DNA of 26,340 bases, from the IMG/VR virus record IMGVR_UViG_3300046000_001028, positions 1 to 26,340 of that record, one strand, 5' to 3'. Numbering within the stretch: position 1 is the stretch's first letter; each line of letters opens with the position of its first letter. The notes beneath the pieces are model-generated. The model searched no databases and was not told the DNA's origin. It saw only the letters and a list, made by a program, of their open reading frames with translations. Source of the DNA: a virus. Below, piece after piece: positions 6,898 to 14,654 of the stretch. The position numbers and the translations under genes are program-made.

Positions 6898-7950
6898 ATG
6901 GCATATACATTAGGCGGCCCAAATAATGAGGGCGATGGTTTTACAACAGCGATTTCAAATTTCGCATTACGTGCTATGCACGAATCTAACGGTCTAGTTA
7001 ACTTTACTAACGTTGTTGCACCTACACAGGGTCAAACATTCTTAGTACCTAACTTTGCACCAATCACATATCAGGACTATAATCCTTCTAGCAATGCTGG
7101 CGGTACATTCAGTAACGTTGGTAACGCAGTTGTACAGAATCCTGCATTAGGTCAAGGTACAATTACAGCAACTCCTGCAGTTGCACAAACAGCGTTTGAT
7201 ATTTTTTATGGTTGGACCACGTCCTTCACATTGGCAGCTACATTAGGTGCTGAACTTGGCGAGAGTTTCGCTGAGAAGGTAGACCAACGTGTTACAGCGG
7301 CGTTCTTATCATTCAAAGCAACTCCTGGTAATACATACTACGCAACAAGTGCTGACGGTTTTGATCGTGTCTTGCAATTAGGTGCTATGGAAATTATCGG
7401 TGCTACTAACACTAGTGGTACTTGGACTGATGGTTTCACATCAAATACTATTTTAGATACTGTTCGTTTAATCAAGCAGAACTTTAAAGTAGCTCGTATG
7501 CCTGGTACACCAGTTATCGTTATGGATAGCAATGGTGATGCACAAACACAAGCAGGTTACACTGGTAATCAAGTTGGTTCTAGTTTGAATCGTTTGTTAG
7601 CTGAACTAACTGGCGGTGCAGTATCACAAAGTGGTGGTTCTAACCTATCTGCTCTTGGTAATGAATTACTAACAACAGGTCGTATTGAATCAGTATATGG
7701 CTGTATGATTATGTTCACTACATTCTTACAAAGTGCTTCACGTACTGTTGTAGGTCAAGCTTCATTGCCAGTACTAGTTGGTGCTTATATGGGCGATAGC
7801 GCAATCTTTACAGTAATGAAAGAAGGCTTGCAACTTAAAACTGGTGAAATCCCAGGTGGCTTGCAGATTTGGTTAACTGGTGTTGGATACTTCGGTTCTG
7901 GCGTTGGTGACTTGCGTAGAGGCGGAGCTATTAACATCCTTCAAAACTAA
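6898..7950 (+). CDS. Major capsid protein
   Basis: This 350-residue protein is taken as the head shell subunit. It has an N-terminal arm with long Gly/Ala/Asn stretches and a long helix region at about residues 115-145 (AATLGAELGESFAEKVDQRV). A P-domain-like centre follows (NTILDTVRLIKQNFKVARMP, then VIVMDSN). The C-terminal region has VYGCMIMFTTFLQSASRTVV and ends in a Gly-rich stretch. This order is compatible with an HK97-fold coat protein. TAAGGA precedes the ATG and the gene is flanked by short non-coding gaps. Codon use looks biased to common codons, as expected for an abundant virion protein. No cleavage protease gene is visible nearby. Confidence 0.85.
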   Translation: MAYTLGGPNNEGDGFTTAISNFALRAMHESNGLVNFTNVVAPTQGQTFLVPNFAPITYQDYNPSSNAGGTFSNVGNAVVQNPALGQGTITATPAVAQTAFDIFYGWTTSFTLAATLGAELGESFAEKVDQRVTAAFLSFKATPGNTYYATSADGFDRVLQLGAMEIIGATNTSGTWTDGFTSNTILDTVRLIKQNFKVARMPGTPVIVMDSNGDAQTQAGYTGNQVGSSLNRLLAELTGGAVSQSGGSNLSALGNELLTTGRIESVYGCMIMFTTFLQSASRTVVGQASLPVLVGAYMGDSAIFTVMKEGLQLKTGEIPGGLQIWLTGVGYFGSGVGDLRRGGAINILQN

Positions 7951-7978
7951 TTTGAATTAAGTCTAGGAATAATATAAT

Positions 7979-8506
7979 ATGTCAGTACCATATCAACGAA
8001 TATCAAATGCAACAGTAGAGGACATTATGTTCTACGATCCGGCAGCGGAGCGTAGAGCTAGTGCGCTTAATGTTGATTGGGCTCCATACTTTAAGGTCGG
8101 TTCACAAGAGTGGCTTTATAAGTTAGAGTTCGGATGGTGGCAGAAATACTGCGACACAGTGTTGGGTGCTTACTATTATGCTAATCTGCCAGACGGTCAG
8201 TTGATTTCAAGTTTCAATCCAAGTCTACTCATTAAGAGTGACCAAACATTAATTCGCTTAGACACATTCGGTGCAATACTAGTTTTCTATGAAAGTTTAG
8301 TAACCGATGTGTCTAATATGAATGAGGTTGATGTTCAGAATTATGAATTCGCTAAAAAGCGATGTGAAGATGAATGGACAAAAGCGTTGCAGTTGATGAA
8401 TTTCTATGATTTATATATGGATAATCCTCAAGGCCCAACGACAAAGCTTGAAGAAAATTGGACAGCAGACGTTGATTACTTCAATGGAGATAGGAGATAT
8501 TTCTAA
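7979..8506 (+). CDS. Head-tail connector candidate
   Basis: This 175-residue acidic protein follows the major capsid gene, where the adaptor that docks beneath the portal is usually encoded. It has many aromatic residues (FGWWQKYCDTVLGAYYYANL at about residues 51-70), a central helix, and a charged helix at about 125-140. I do not recognise a named family; the role is inferred from gene order and size. AGGA precedes the ATG, and the stop overlaps the next start as TAATG. Confidence 0.55.
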   Translation: MSVPYQRISNATVEDIMFYDPAAERRASALNVDWAPYFKVGSQEWLYKLEFGWWQKYCDTVLGAYYYANLPDGQLISSFNPSLLIKSDQTLIRLDTFGAILVFYESLVTDVSNMNEVDVQNYEFAKKRCEDEWTKALQLMNFYDLYMDNPQGPTTKLEENWTADVDYFNGDRRYF

Positions 8507-8958
8507 TGGCTGAAGTTACTTATAGTGTATTGAACGAACCTTATGTAAAGCAATCACAAATTATTGCTGTCACAAGGCGTGATATACCTACATCGTGGAA
8601 CATACCTATATTTGATGACTTCCCTAGTGATAGTGAAGTTGTACGATATGGTATCTACATAAGTGACGTACATTTAGTCAGTAGAAATCCTCATCAACTT
8701 GGAATACAATACTGTGGTGCAATATATCACGCATACGATGAATTTAATATAACATATATTTCTTATCAAGACGATCCATACAATACAGCAGTTAATGCTA
8801 TTATTGGCAATTTAGTTACAGCTATCAAAGATGATGGCGTACAACTAATGGATGGATACTTTGAAAGAGATTTTGAACAGGTTCGAACGTATGGACCAAC
8901 ACAAGCAGAGAAGCATACCTGGACATTCAGAATGCTACGAATGGAATTTAATACATAA
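8506..8958 (+). CDS. Tail-completion or terminator-like protein candidate
   Basis: This is a 150-residue mixed alpha/beta protein. Its size, its position directly ahead of the tube protein, and a layout with a helix at about residues 96-112 (NTAVNAIIGNLVTAIKDDG) followed by strands suggest a tail terminator that caps the tube and joins it to the head. No family motif proves this. It starts by TAATG overlap with the connector gene, implying translational coupling. Confidence 0.5.
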   Translation: MAEVTYSVLNEPYVKQSQIIAVTRRDIPTSWNIPIFDDFPSDSEVVRYGIYISDVHLVSRNPHQLGIQYCGAIYHAYDEFNITYISYQDDPYNTAVNAIIGNLVTAIKDDGVQLMDGYFERDFEQVRTYGPTQAEKHTWTFRMLRMEFNT

Positions 8959-8981
8959 CGCCAACATACAAGGAGACTATA

Positions 8982-9482
8982 ATGGCAAGAATTACGGTAA
9001 ACACAACAGGTACTCAACCAACACTATTGGTAAGTACAGACCTTATTAGCAACAGTGCTAACTGGGGTAACATAGCAAATACATTAAGTGTAACTTGCTT
9101 ACAAGACGTTACTATCACTAACAGTACAGGTATCTATTCATACATTGATTTCTGTTCTGGTGATATGCAAAAACTAACGACACCAGCAGATAATGAAATT
9201 TCTGTGAATATGGTTATTGATGGTACTGTGTATTTCGGTACAGATCCAGTATCTCCTGCTACGGCCACTGAATATGGCGTTGCAGGATTATCAAATAACA
9301 AAGTTCAAGTGCAGTTTAAACTAGTTATGAATGGTGGCAATGCAACAGCAAATGCTTACTACTACGCTGGTCAAGGCTACATCAGTTCATTAGCACCAAC
9401 AGTAAGTCCTGATGCACCTGTATGGGTGACACCAATGACACTAGCTGTTAATGGTTCGATGGTTGCGGCAGCTAACCCTTAA
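8982..9482 (+). CDS. Major tail tube protein, putative
   Basis: This 166-residue beta-rich protein, dominated by Thr, Asn, Ala, Val and Gly, has little helix. It lies between the head-tail joining genes and the chaperone genes, where lambda gpV-like tube subunits are found. A strong AAGGAGA site precedes the ATG, and a perfect 10-bp terminator hairpin lies just after the gene. Both suit a highly expressed virion protein. The sequence is too divergent to name a family, but size, beta content and context agree. Confidence 0.7.
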   Translation: MARITVNTTGTQPTLLVSTDLISNSANWGNIANTLSVTCLQDVTITNSTGIYSYIDFCSGDMQKLTTPADNEISVNMVIDGTVYFGTDPVSPATATEYGVAGLSNNKVQVQFKLVMNGGNATANAYYYAGQGYISSLAPTVSPDAPVWVTPMTLAVNGSMVAAANP

Positions 9483-9501
9483 TCTAATGATTGAGTAAAA
9501 C

Positions 9502-9531
9502 AAGGAACACTTTAAACAGTGTTCCTTTTTT
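9502..9531 (+). terminator. Rho-independent terminator after the tube gene
   Basis: A perfect 10-bp inverted repeat, AAGGAACACT (9502-9511) and AGTGTTCCTT (9518-9527), closes a six-base TTAAAC loop and runs straight into a T tract (9526-9531). It should end the capsid-tube transcription unit. Confidence 0.9.
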
Positions 9532-9546
9532 ATTGAAAGCAAACAA

Positions 9547-9735
9547 ATGACACAACAAGAACAAGTATGGTATAAAACAAATGAAGAAAAATTGCGTAGT
9601 CTTATTGCAGATGAAGCAAAGATGATGCCTATGTTAGACAATATGATGGCAACAATCAAACAACTAAAAGCAAAACAAGCATTCAGATTAGCACTTCTAA
9701 ATCAACTATTAGAACAACTAAATGAAAACGAATAA
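9547..9735 (+). CDS. Small coiled-coil protein (62 aa)
   Basis: This is a 62-residue, almost entirely helical protein with Leu/Met/Ile spacing suggesting a coiled coil (about residues 25-60, MPMLDNMMATIKQLKAKQ then LALLNQLLEQL). It lies between the terminator and the next promoter element, so it would need read-through to be expressed, and its ribosome-binding site is weak. It could assist tail assembly or be non-essential. Function unknown. Confidence 0.55.
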   Translation: MTQQEQVWYKTNEEKLRSLIADEAKMMPMLDNMMATIKQLKAKQAFRLALLNQLLEQLNENE

Positions 9736-9747
9736 ATACATTACAAT
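9731..9747 (+). promoter_or_regulatory. T4-late-like promoter before tail chaperones
   Basis: AATAAATACATTACAAT overlaps the stop codon of the 62-aa gene and lies about 20 bases before the chaperone ATG at 9767, with an AAAGGAT ribosome-binding site at 9753-9759 between them. It would restart transcription just after the terminator. Confidence 0.6.
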
Positions 9748-9766
9748 AATTTAAAGGATATAACAA

Positions 9767-10063
9767 ATGAAACTCTCACAGCTTACAGCAAAACCCCAAC
9801 TAATAGACATTCATATCGATGATGAAGATACCATCAAAGAATTCGGTGAACCAATCGAATTCTGGACTTGGGATCGTCAACCTATGGACGTGTTTATGAA
9901 GTTAGCAAACGCAAGTGGTAATGATACAGCAGGTATTATTGGTATTGTTCGAACACTGATCCTTGATGATAAGGGTAAAGAAATATTAAAAGACGATGCT
10001 ATGCTACCTACACACGTTTTAATGAAGGCTATTGGTAAGGTGACTGAGCTACTGGGAAAGTAA
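9767..10063 (+). CDS. Tail assembly chaperone, gpG-like
   Basis: This 98-residue protein is the probable unshifted product of a lambda G/GT-type chaperone pair that coats the tape measure and recruits tube subunits. It is acidic and mixed alpha/beta; an N-terminal strand region is followed by helices containing MDVFMKLANASGND and LPTHVLMKAIGKVTELLGK. The family is usually unalike in sequence and is identified by place (between tube and tape measure) and by the frameshift. Here GGGAAAG lies just before the TAA stop. AAAGGAT precedes the ATG. Confidence 0.8.
   Translation: MKLSQLTAKPQLIDIHIDDEDTIKEFGEPIEFWTWDRQPMDVFMKLANASGNDTAGIIGIVRTLILDDKGKEILKDDAMLPTHVLMKAIGKVTELLGK
10054..10060 (+). promoter_or_regulatory. 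Programmed -1 frameshift site GGGAAAG
   Basis: In the zero frame the codons are CTG GGA AAG TAA, so G-GGA-AAG is a canonical X-XXY-YYZ heptamer placed immediately before the stop. It is the same heptamer used in the lambda G-GT fusion. Slippage moves reading from GGA/AAG to GGG/AAA and continues as GTA ACT CAA in the frame that is open to 10317. Confidence 0.9.
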
Positions 10064-10317
10064 CTCAAGACAGTATTGATCCTAAGTCTGAAAAGATGGC
10101 TCTCATACTGACTATAGATGGATTAGGTAAGCGTTATGGTATGCTACCTAGTGAAGTATTGAATAAAAGTAATACATTTGATTTGTATATTATGGATATG
10201 GCTATGACATTTGAAAACTATCATCACAAGAAACAGATGAACAATGGTATGGATCCTACTCCTGAGTATACTACAGATGAATTATTGACTATGTTTAATA
10301 AGAATAAGGATCAGTAA
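10060..10317 (+). CDS. Frameshift extension of the chaperone (gpT-like domain)
   Basis: Read from GTA 10060 after the -1 shift, this adds 85 residues to the 98-residue upstream part, giving a 183-residue fusion. In the -1 frame there are stops at 10036-10038 and 10045-10047, but none from 10048 to 10314, as expected for a shift at 10054-10060. The extension contains YGMLPSEVLNKSNTFDLYIM, resembling the T-type domain of other phage chaperone fusions, followed by a Lys-rich helix and acidic tail. An internal ATG at 10096 exists but has no convincing ribosome-binding site, so the fusion is the likelier product. By analogy with lambda gpGT, it would bind tube subunits during tail assembly. Confidence 0.85.
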   Translation, partial: VTQDSIDPKSEKMALILTIDGLGKRYGMLPSEVLNKSNTFDLYIMDMAMTFENYHHKKQMNNGMDPTPEYTTDELLTMFNKNKDQ

Positions 10318-10601
10318 TGTCTGTAACAATAAAAGACGATATCACCGCTAGTTTGAAACGCATCAATAAGCAAATTAGTAATTTGCCTAAAGAAGCTTTT
10401 ACTGAATTCGTAAAAGGCACGCCTATACGTAGCGGCAATGCTAGAAGAAAAACTAGACTAAGTGGTAACAAAATTGTTGCTGGTTATAACTATGCACAGA
10501 AATTAGATGAGGGCTTTAGTAAACAAGCGCCTGATGGTATGACTAAGCCTACAGAACAGTTCGTAGAAAAGCGTATGACAGAGATATTAAGAAAGAAATA
10601 A
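10317..10601 (+). CDS. HK97-gp10-like tail/neck protein
   Basis: This 94-residue basic protein shows the core pattern of the HK97 gp10-like family: an N-terminal helix (LKRINKQISNLPKEAFTEF), TPIRSGNARRKTRL at about residues 35-48, a strand, then YAQKLDEGFSKQAPDGM at 60-76. Members join head to tail or complete tails. Here it sits between the chaperone fusion and the tape measure rather than before the tube gene, an unusual position. Start and previous stop overlap as TAATG, with AAGGATCAG upstream. The family call is moderate and the site of action is inferred. Confidence 0.6.
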   Translation: MSVTIKDDITASLKRINKQISNLPKEAFTEFVKGTPIRSGNARRKTRLSGNKIVAGYNYAQKLDEGFSKQAPDGMTKPTEQFVEKRMTEILRKK

Positions 10602-10602
10602 A

Positions 10603-13122
10603 ATGGCAGATTTAAGTTATACAATCACGGTCAATTCTAGTGGTGCAGTTACTTCTTTAAAGAAAGTTGAAACACAAGTTAAAGCCGTCAATGATAGCTT
10701 TGCTAAATTAAAAACTGCAATTGCAGGAATAGCACTAACTGGTCTTATAACTAAAACAATACAGTTTGCAGACGCTATACAAGATGTAAGTGATGCTACT
10801 GGCATTGCAGTTGATAAAATTCTTGGTTTTAGTAGAGCAGTATCATTAAATGGTGGTACAGCAGATGATGCTAATACAGCATTACTAAAATTTAATGAAA
10901 CTATTGGTAAAGCAGGTGATGGCGCAGTAGGAGCGCAAGCCGCATTTGCTAGTATTGGTGTATCATTAAATGATTTAAGAACACTAAGCTCTGAAGATTT
11001 ATTTGTAAAAACAATTGATGGCATTGGTAAAGTTGGCGACCTTAGCGAACAAGCAAGATTAAAAACAGAATTGTTTGGTAAAAGTTTACGTACCACCAGT
11101 TTAACAGGTGTAAGTTCGCAGTTTGCACAAGCTACAAAAGAAAGCGAAGCATATGCAAGTAGCGTCAAAGCTGCCGCTGATTTACAAAACAAATTAGATA
11201 TGGCTTTTAAAACTTTACAGCAAAGCATATTAAAAACAATTGAGCCATTAGCAAACTTTGTTAATAAGTTAGAGCCAGAACAAATAGATAAGATAGTTAA
11301 AGCTATTGTAGAAATGAGTGTTGCACTAGGTAGTATTGCTGTTGCGGCTAAAGGTCTACAAATGTTAGGAGCATTAGCATTAGCAGTGGGTGGCGCATTT
11401 GCAACACTGGCTGCGGCAACAGCTACACAAACATTTAGATTTATGGCATTCTATCACGTAGTAAAACAAGCTTTGCCGGTGTTTACTAAGGTAGGCAGTG
11501 CAGTAGTTTTATTAGGCACTGCCGGTGGAACGCTCGCTGGCAGAATTGTATTATTAACTTCTAAGTTGCAAGGTGCATTGTTTATTCTTAAACAAGTTGG
11601 CGTTACTATTGCGCTTTTTGCTACTAAGTTCTTACCTAAATTATTAGGCCCTATAGGTATCATATATGGTGCGTTTGAAGCACTTAGATTAATTATATTG
11701 TCGGTCTTCAAAGTTGATATTATTGATGAATTTATAGGCGCTGTAAGTTCTGCATACAATAAATTAAAGGCGTTAGCAGGTTTTGCTCCGGAAGCGTATA
11801 AAGGCCCAGATACAGGCGATGAAACAGATAGACTTAAAAAGCGATATCCTGCGCCAAAAATGCCCGGCGGCAAAGACGTTCCTAGTGGTATAGCTAAACA
11901 AATTTCAGATGTACAACAGATTACAGAGAACTTTAAAGAACAAAATAAACAGACTAATATAAAATTAGCACTTGAAGCAAGTTTAGTAGGACTATCTGAA
12001 GATCAACGTGAAGTAATTCAAGGCATATACGAATTAGAAGAAAAGCGTGTTGCCGCAATAACACAATTGCAAGATAAACTAGCAAACTTAACACCGGATG
12101 AAAAGAAGCTTGGACTAGCTAAAGAAATTACAGCACAGATTGAAGCAGTCAACAAAGAGTATGGTGTGCAACAAGGCTTAGTTGTTAGTTACATTGAAAA
12201 AGCACAATCAGCAAGAATGATTGAAAAAGACCGAGCTAATACGCTTGAGTTGATTACGCAACAAATGCAACTTCAACAAGAACTTGCCGGCACAACTAGT
12301 GGCATTCACGGCGATATCGCTAGACAGATGCAAGATATTGGTTATAAAAACGCACAACGCGGCCAATCTCCTGCCCAGCAAATGTTGAACGATGTAAATA
12401 AAGCAATTGATGAATTCCAAGCGCAAGCCGCGGGTAAAATTATGTCTGTGTTTGAAACAGAAGATGGTTTTAGAAACATACAGCAGATGAATAGTGAATT
12501 AGAAATAATGTATGCTAAGAGCGAAGCATTACGCAAAGTTAAACAAGTTGATGCATTGCAAAGTCGTGATTGGGCTACAGGATGGCAAGATGCATTTGAT
12601 AGTTACTTAGATAATGCAACCAATGCATATAAAATTGCTGGTGAACAGTTTGCTGTAGTTACACAGGGTATGAACAGTGCAATCGACAAGTTTGTCGATA
12701 CAGGTAAAATGAGCTTTGGTGATTTTGCTACAAGTGTTATCAAAGATTTATTAAAGATTGAATTAAGAACACAAGCGGCAATGGCAATGTCAGCCTTTAA
12801 AGGTGCTGGTGGTGCTGGTGGTATATTGAGTACGATTGGAAGCTTCTTCGGTGGCTTCTTTGCAGGTGGTGGTCAGCCTCCAGTAGGTAAAGCAAGCATT
12901 GTTGGCGAGAACGGACCTGAGCTGTTCGTACCCAAGACAGCAGGAACAATCGTACCTAATGGCGGCGGTGGCGGATCGGGTGGTGGCGGTAATACATATA
13001 TTACAAACAATATAAGCGCAATGGATGCTAAATCAGTTGCACAATTGTTTGCAGAAAATCGTAAAGCACTATTTGGAACAGTAGAGCTTGCAAGAAAAGA
13101 AGTATCATACGGAGTAAGATAA
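10603..13122 (+). CDS. Tail tape measure protein
   Basis: This 839-residue protein sets tail length and is ejected ahead of DNA. Its N-terminus is helical. A long hydrophobic region with several possible membrane segments spans about residues 232-372 and may help channel formation. A charged coiled-coil region follows at about 465-565. The C-terminus carries VGENGPELFVP then GTIVPNGGGG (about 765-795), a hallmark of lambda gpH and related tape measures. At roughly 1.5 angstroms per residue, the length predicts a tail near 125 nm, close to lambda's. It lies directly downstream of the chaperone fusion, as expected. No peptidase domain is recognised. Confidence 0.93.
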   Translation: MADLSYTITVNSSGAVTSLKKVETQVKAVNDSFAKLKTAIAGIALTGLITKTIQFADAIQDVSDATGIAVDKILGFSRAVSLNGGTADDANTALLKFNETIGKAGDGAVGAQAAFASIGVSLNDLRTLSSEDLFVKTIDGIGKVGDLSEQARLKTELFGKSLRTTSLTGVSSQFAQATKESEAYASSVKAAADLQNKLDMAFKTLQQSILKTIEPLANFVNKLEPEQIDKIVKAIVEMSVALGSIAVAAKGLQMLGALALAVGGAFATLAAATATQTFRFMAFYHVVKQALPVFTKVGSAVVLLGTAGGTLAGRIVLLTSKLQGALFILKQVGVTIALFATKFLPKLLGPIGIIYGAFEALRLIILSVFKVDIIDEFIGAVSSAYNKLKALAGFAPEAYKGPDTGDETDRLKKRYPAPKMPGGKDVPSGIAKQISDVQQITENFKEQNKQTNIKLALEASLVGLSEDQREVIQGIYELEEKRVAAITQLQDKLANLTPDEKKLGLAKEITAQIEAVNKEYGVQQGLVVSYIEKAQSARMIEKDRANTLELITQQMQLQQELAGTTSGIHGDIARQMQDIGYKNAQRGQSPAQQMLNDVNKAIDEFQAQAAGKIMSVFETEDGFRNIQQMNSELEIMYAKSEALRKVKQVDALQSRDWATGWQDAFDSYLDNATNAYKIAGEQFAVVTQGMNSAIDKFVDTGKMSFGDFATSVIKDLLKIELRTQAAMAMSAFKGAGGAGGILSTIGSFFGGFFAGGGQPPVGKASIVGENGPELFVPKTAGTIVPNGGGGGSGGGGNTYITNNISAMDAKSVAQLFAENRKALFGTVELARKEVSYGVR

Positions 13123-13125
13123 GAA

Positions 13126-13821
13126 ATGGCCGGATTACAAACAATTATTAACAAGTGCAACGGTCTAGCAATAGATCGCCGCAAAGTTGTTGGCATACAG
13201 TTTACACGAAACGAAATACCACGTGTAAGTCAAACACCAACTAAGAATCCCTGGAAATTTACATTAGATATGCCAACTAGTTTAAGATATTATGAATGGC
13301 GCAGTTTGATGGAAGCATTAGATACATTAGATCGAATTACACCAGAAGTAATCACATTTAGTAACGTTCCTCAGTTAAGCTGGATATATAAATATCAAGG
13401 TGCGTTAAATCAAACTCAATTAAATGGACTGACTGTATCATCTTTTATAGGAAATCAATTAGTGCTAAATGGTTTGCCTGCAGTTGGCTCAGGTACAGTA
13501 TTGTTTGAACCAAATGATTTAATTCAGATTGGATCTAGTGGTGTTAATCCTTATCCATATACAAGTACGACACAAGTATTGCGTGGTAGTGGAGGAACTG
13601 TAACAGTAACAACTAGCAGACCAAATATTATTACAGCTGGTGTAGGCGGGCAAGGTATTATTGTTGGTAACAATTGCCAGTTCAATATGTTTTGCCCTAA
13701 TATGCCTACGTACAAGTTGATACCAGGCGGCTACGCCGGTAGTGGTACAACAACTACTAACAACGCAATATTAGAATGGTCTGATAGCTTTCAGTTATAC
13801 GAATTTGTTGGAGCCGCGTAA
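13126..13821 (+). CDS. Distal/minor tail protein
   Basis: This 231-residue beta-rich protein follows the tape measure, where distal tail or lambda gpM/L-like proteins are encoded. The N-terminal part contains FTRNEIPRVSQTPTKNPWKF and a helix with YEWRSLMEALDTLDRI. The central region (about residues 95-190) is a Gly/Thr/Val-rich beta segment with PNDLIQIG. The end, CPNMPTYKLIPGG then WSDSFQLYEFVG, looks like a small conserved domain. A GGAG lies 11 bases upstream. It probably forms the junction ring between tube and tip, but the family is not firmly recognised. Confidence 0.6.
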   Translation: MAGLQTIINKCNGLAIDRRKVVGIQFTRNEIPRVSQTPTKNPWKFTLDMPTSLRYYEWRSLMEALDTLDRITPEVITFSNVPQLSWIYKYQGALNQTQLNGLTVSSFIGNQLVLNGLPAVGSGTVLFEPNDLIQIGSSGVNPYPYTSTTQVLRGSGGTVTVTTSRPNIITAGVGGQGIIVGNNCQFNMFCPNMPTYKLIPGGYAGSGTTTTNNAILEWSDSFQLYEFVGAA

Positions 13822-14654
13822 TGGAAAATATTTCAGCAGTTGCCAATAATAAACCATTAGTAAACAATGCAGAGTTTGTAAGATTAACTATATACGATGA
13901 TATTACTCCTGTAGTAGCTACTAGTATTGTAGCTAACACGGCATATGAAATTAAAGTTGCTGGTACTACAAATTGGACAAGTATAGGTGCACCAAGTAAT
14001 ACTGTGGGCACTGTATTTTTAGCTAATGCTACTGGATCTGGTAATGGTACAGCGTATGAAGTTGAAGTTCATACTTTTAGCAGTGCTTATCAGTTTCAAA
14101 CAATTAATAATCAAATTTATACGCCGCTTGGCGGCTTAATGGCTGTTGGTCAACAACAGCGTGATATGCGTGTTACGTCAGCAGACACTAGCGTAAGCAT
14201 TAGCGGCATACCAACATATACAAATGTAGCTACTGTATTAGATACAAAAATTCGCGGTAGTAAATTAGAAATCACTAGAGGATTTTATGGTGGTGATGGC
14301 AATGTTGCTAATAATTATGTATTGACTAGCACTGCACAACGCTTTACTGGTATTGTAACTAACTATGCTATTACAGAAGATAGGCAAGAAAGTGATGATA
14401 ACTTTACTGTTGTATTAAATGCAAGTTCATATAAAAGTGTACTAGAAAATCGCATATCTGGTAGAAAAACTAATCCAGTTAGCTGGAAAGAATACGATCC
14501 AACAGATACGAGTATGGACCAAATATATTCGTTAGCGGATCAATGGTTTGATTTTGGTGGTAAGCCACTAACAGGCACAACAACAACAAGTCAAGCAAGT
14601 TCAACAACGTCAGTTACTCAAACAACAGACGCATACGTACAGGAGCAACCATAA
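13821..14654 (+). CDS. Tail hub/tip protein with inserted GTTNWTSIGA module
   Basis: This 277-residue protein probably forms part of the tail tip with its neighbours. The parent fold appears to run from FVRLTIYDD (19-27) to HTFSSAYQ (84-91), then YTPLGGLMAVGQQQRDMRVT, SISGIP and LDTKIRGSKLEITRGFYGG. Between its first two strands sits an extra segment at about residues 34-81, with the pattern AYEIKVAGTTNWTSIGA, NTVGTVF, TGSGNGTAYEV. I recognise this as a module recurring in marine phage structural proteins. The C-terminus is a Thr/Ser-rich linker. Both ends overlap neighbours as TAATG. The hub role is inferred from position. Confidence 0.65.
   Translation: MENISAVANNKPLVNNAEFVRLTIYDDITPVVATSIVANTAYEIKVAGTTNWTSIGAPSNTVGTVFLANATGSGNGTAYEVEVHTFSSAYQFQTINNQIYTPLGGLMAVGQQQRDMRVTSADTSVSISGIPTYTNVATVLDTKIRGSKLEITRGFYGGDGNVANNYVLTSTAQRFTGIVTNYAITEDRQESDDNFTVVLNASSYKSVLENRISGRKTNPVSWKEYDPTDTSMDQIYSLADQWFDFGGKPLTGTTTTSQASSTTSVTQTTDAYVQEQP

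Noticed and set aside
9066-9080. CAAATACATTAAG match inside the tube gene
   Set aside because: It is internal to a well-supported gene with no start nearby, so it is treated as background. It also shows that the core alone is not specific.
10096-10317. Independent 73-residue gene starting at ATG 10096
   Set aside because: No good ribosome-binding site precedes it, and the open frame extends back to the GGGAAAG slip site, so it is better read as the frameshift extension.
10617-11228. 203-codon minus-strand open frame
   Set aside because: It lies wholly inside the tape measure gene, has no start context, and its protein looks like an antisense translation of Ala/Lys-rich coding DNA.
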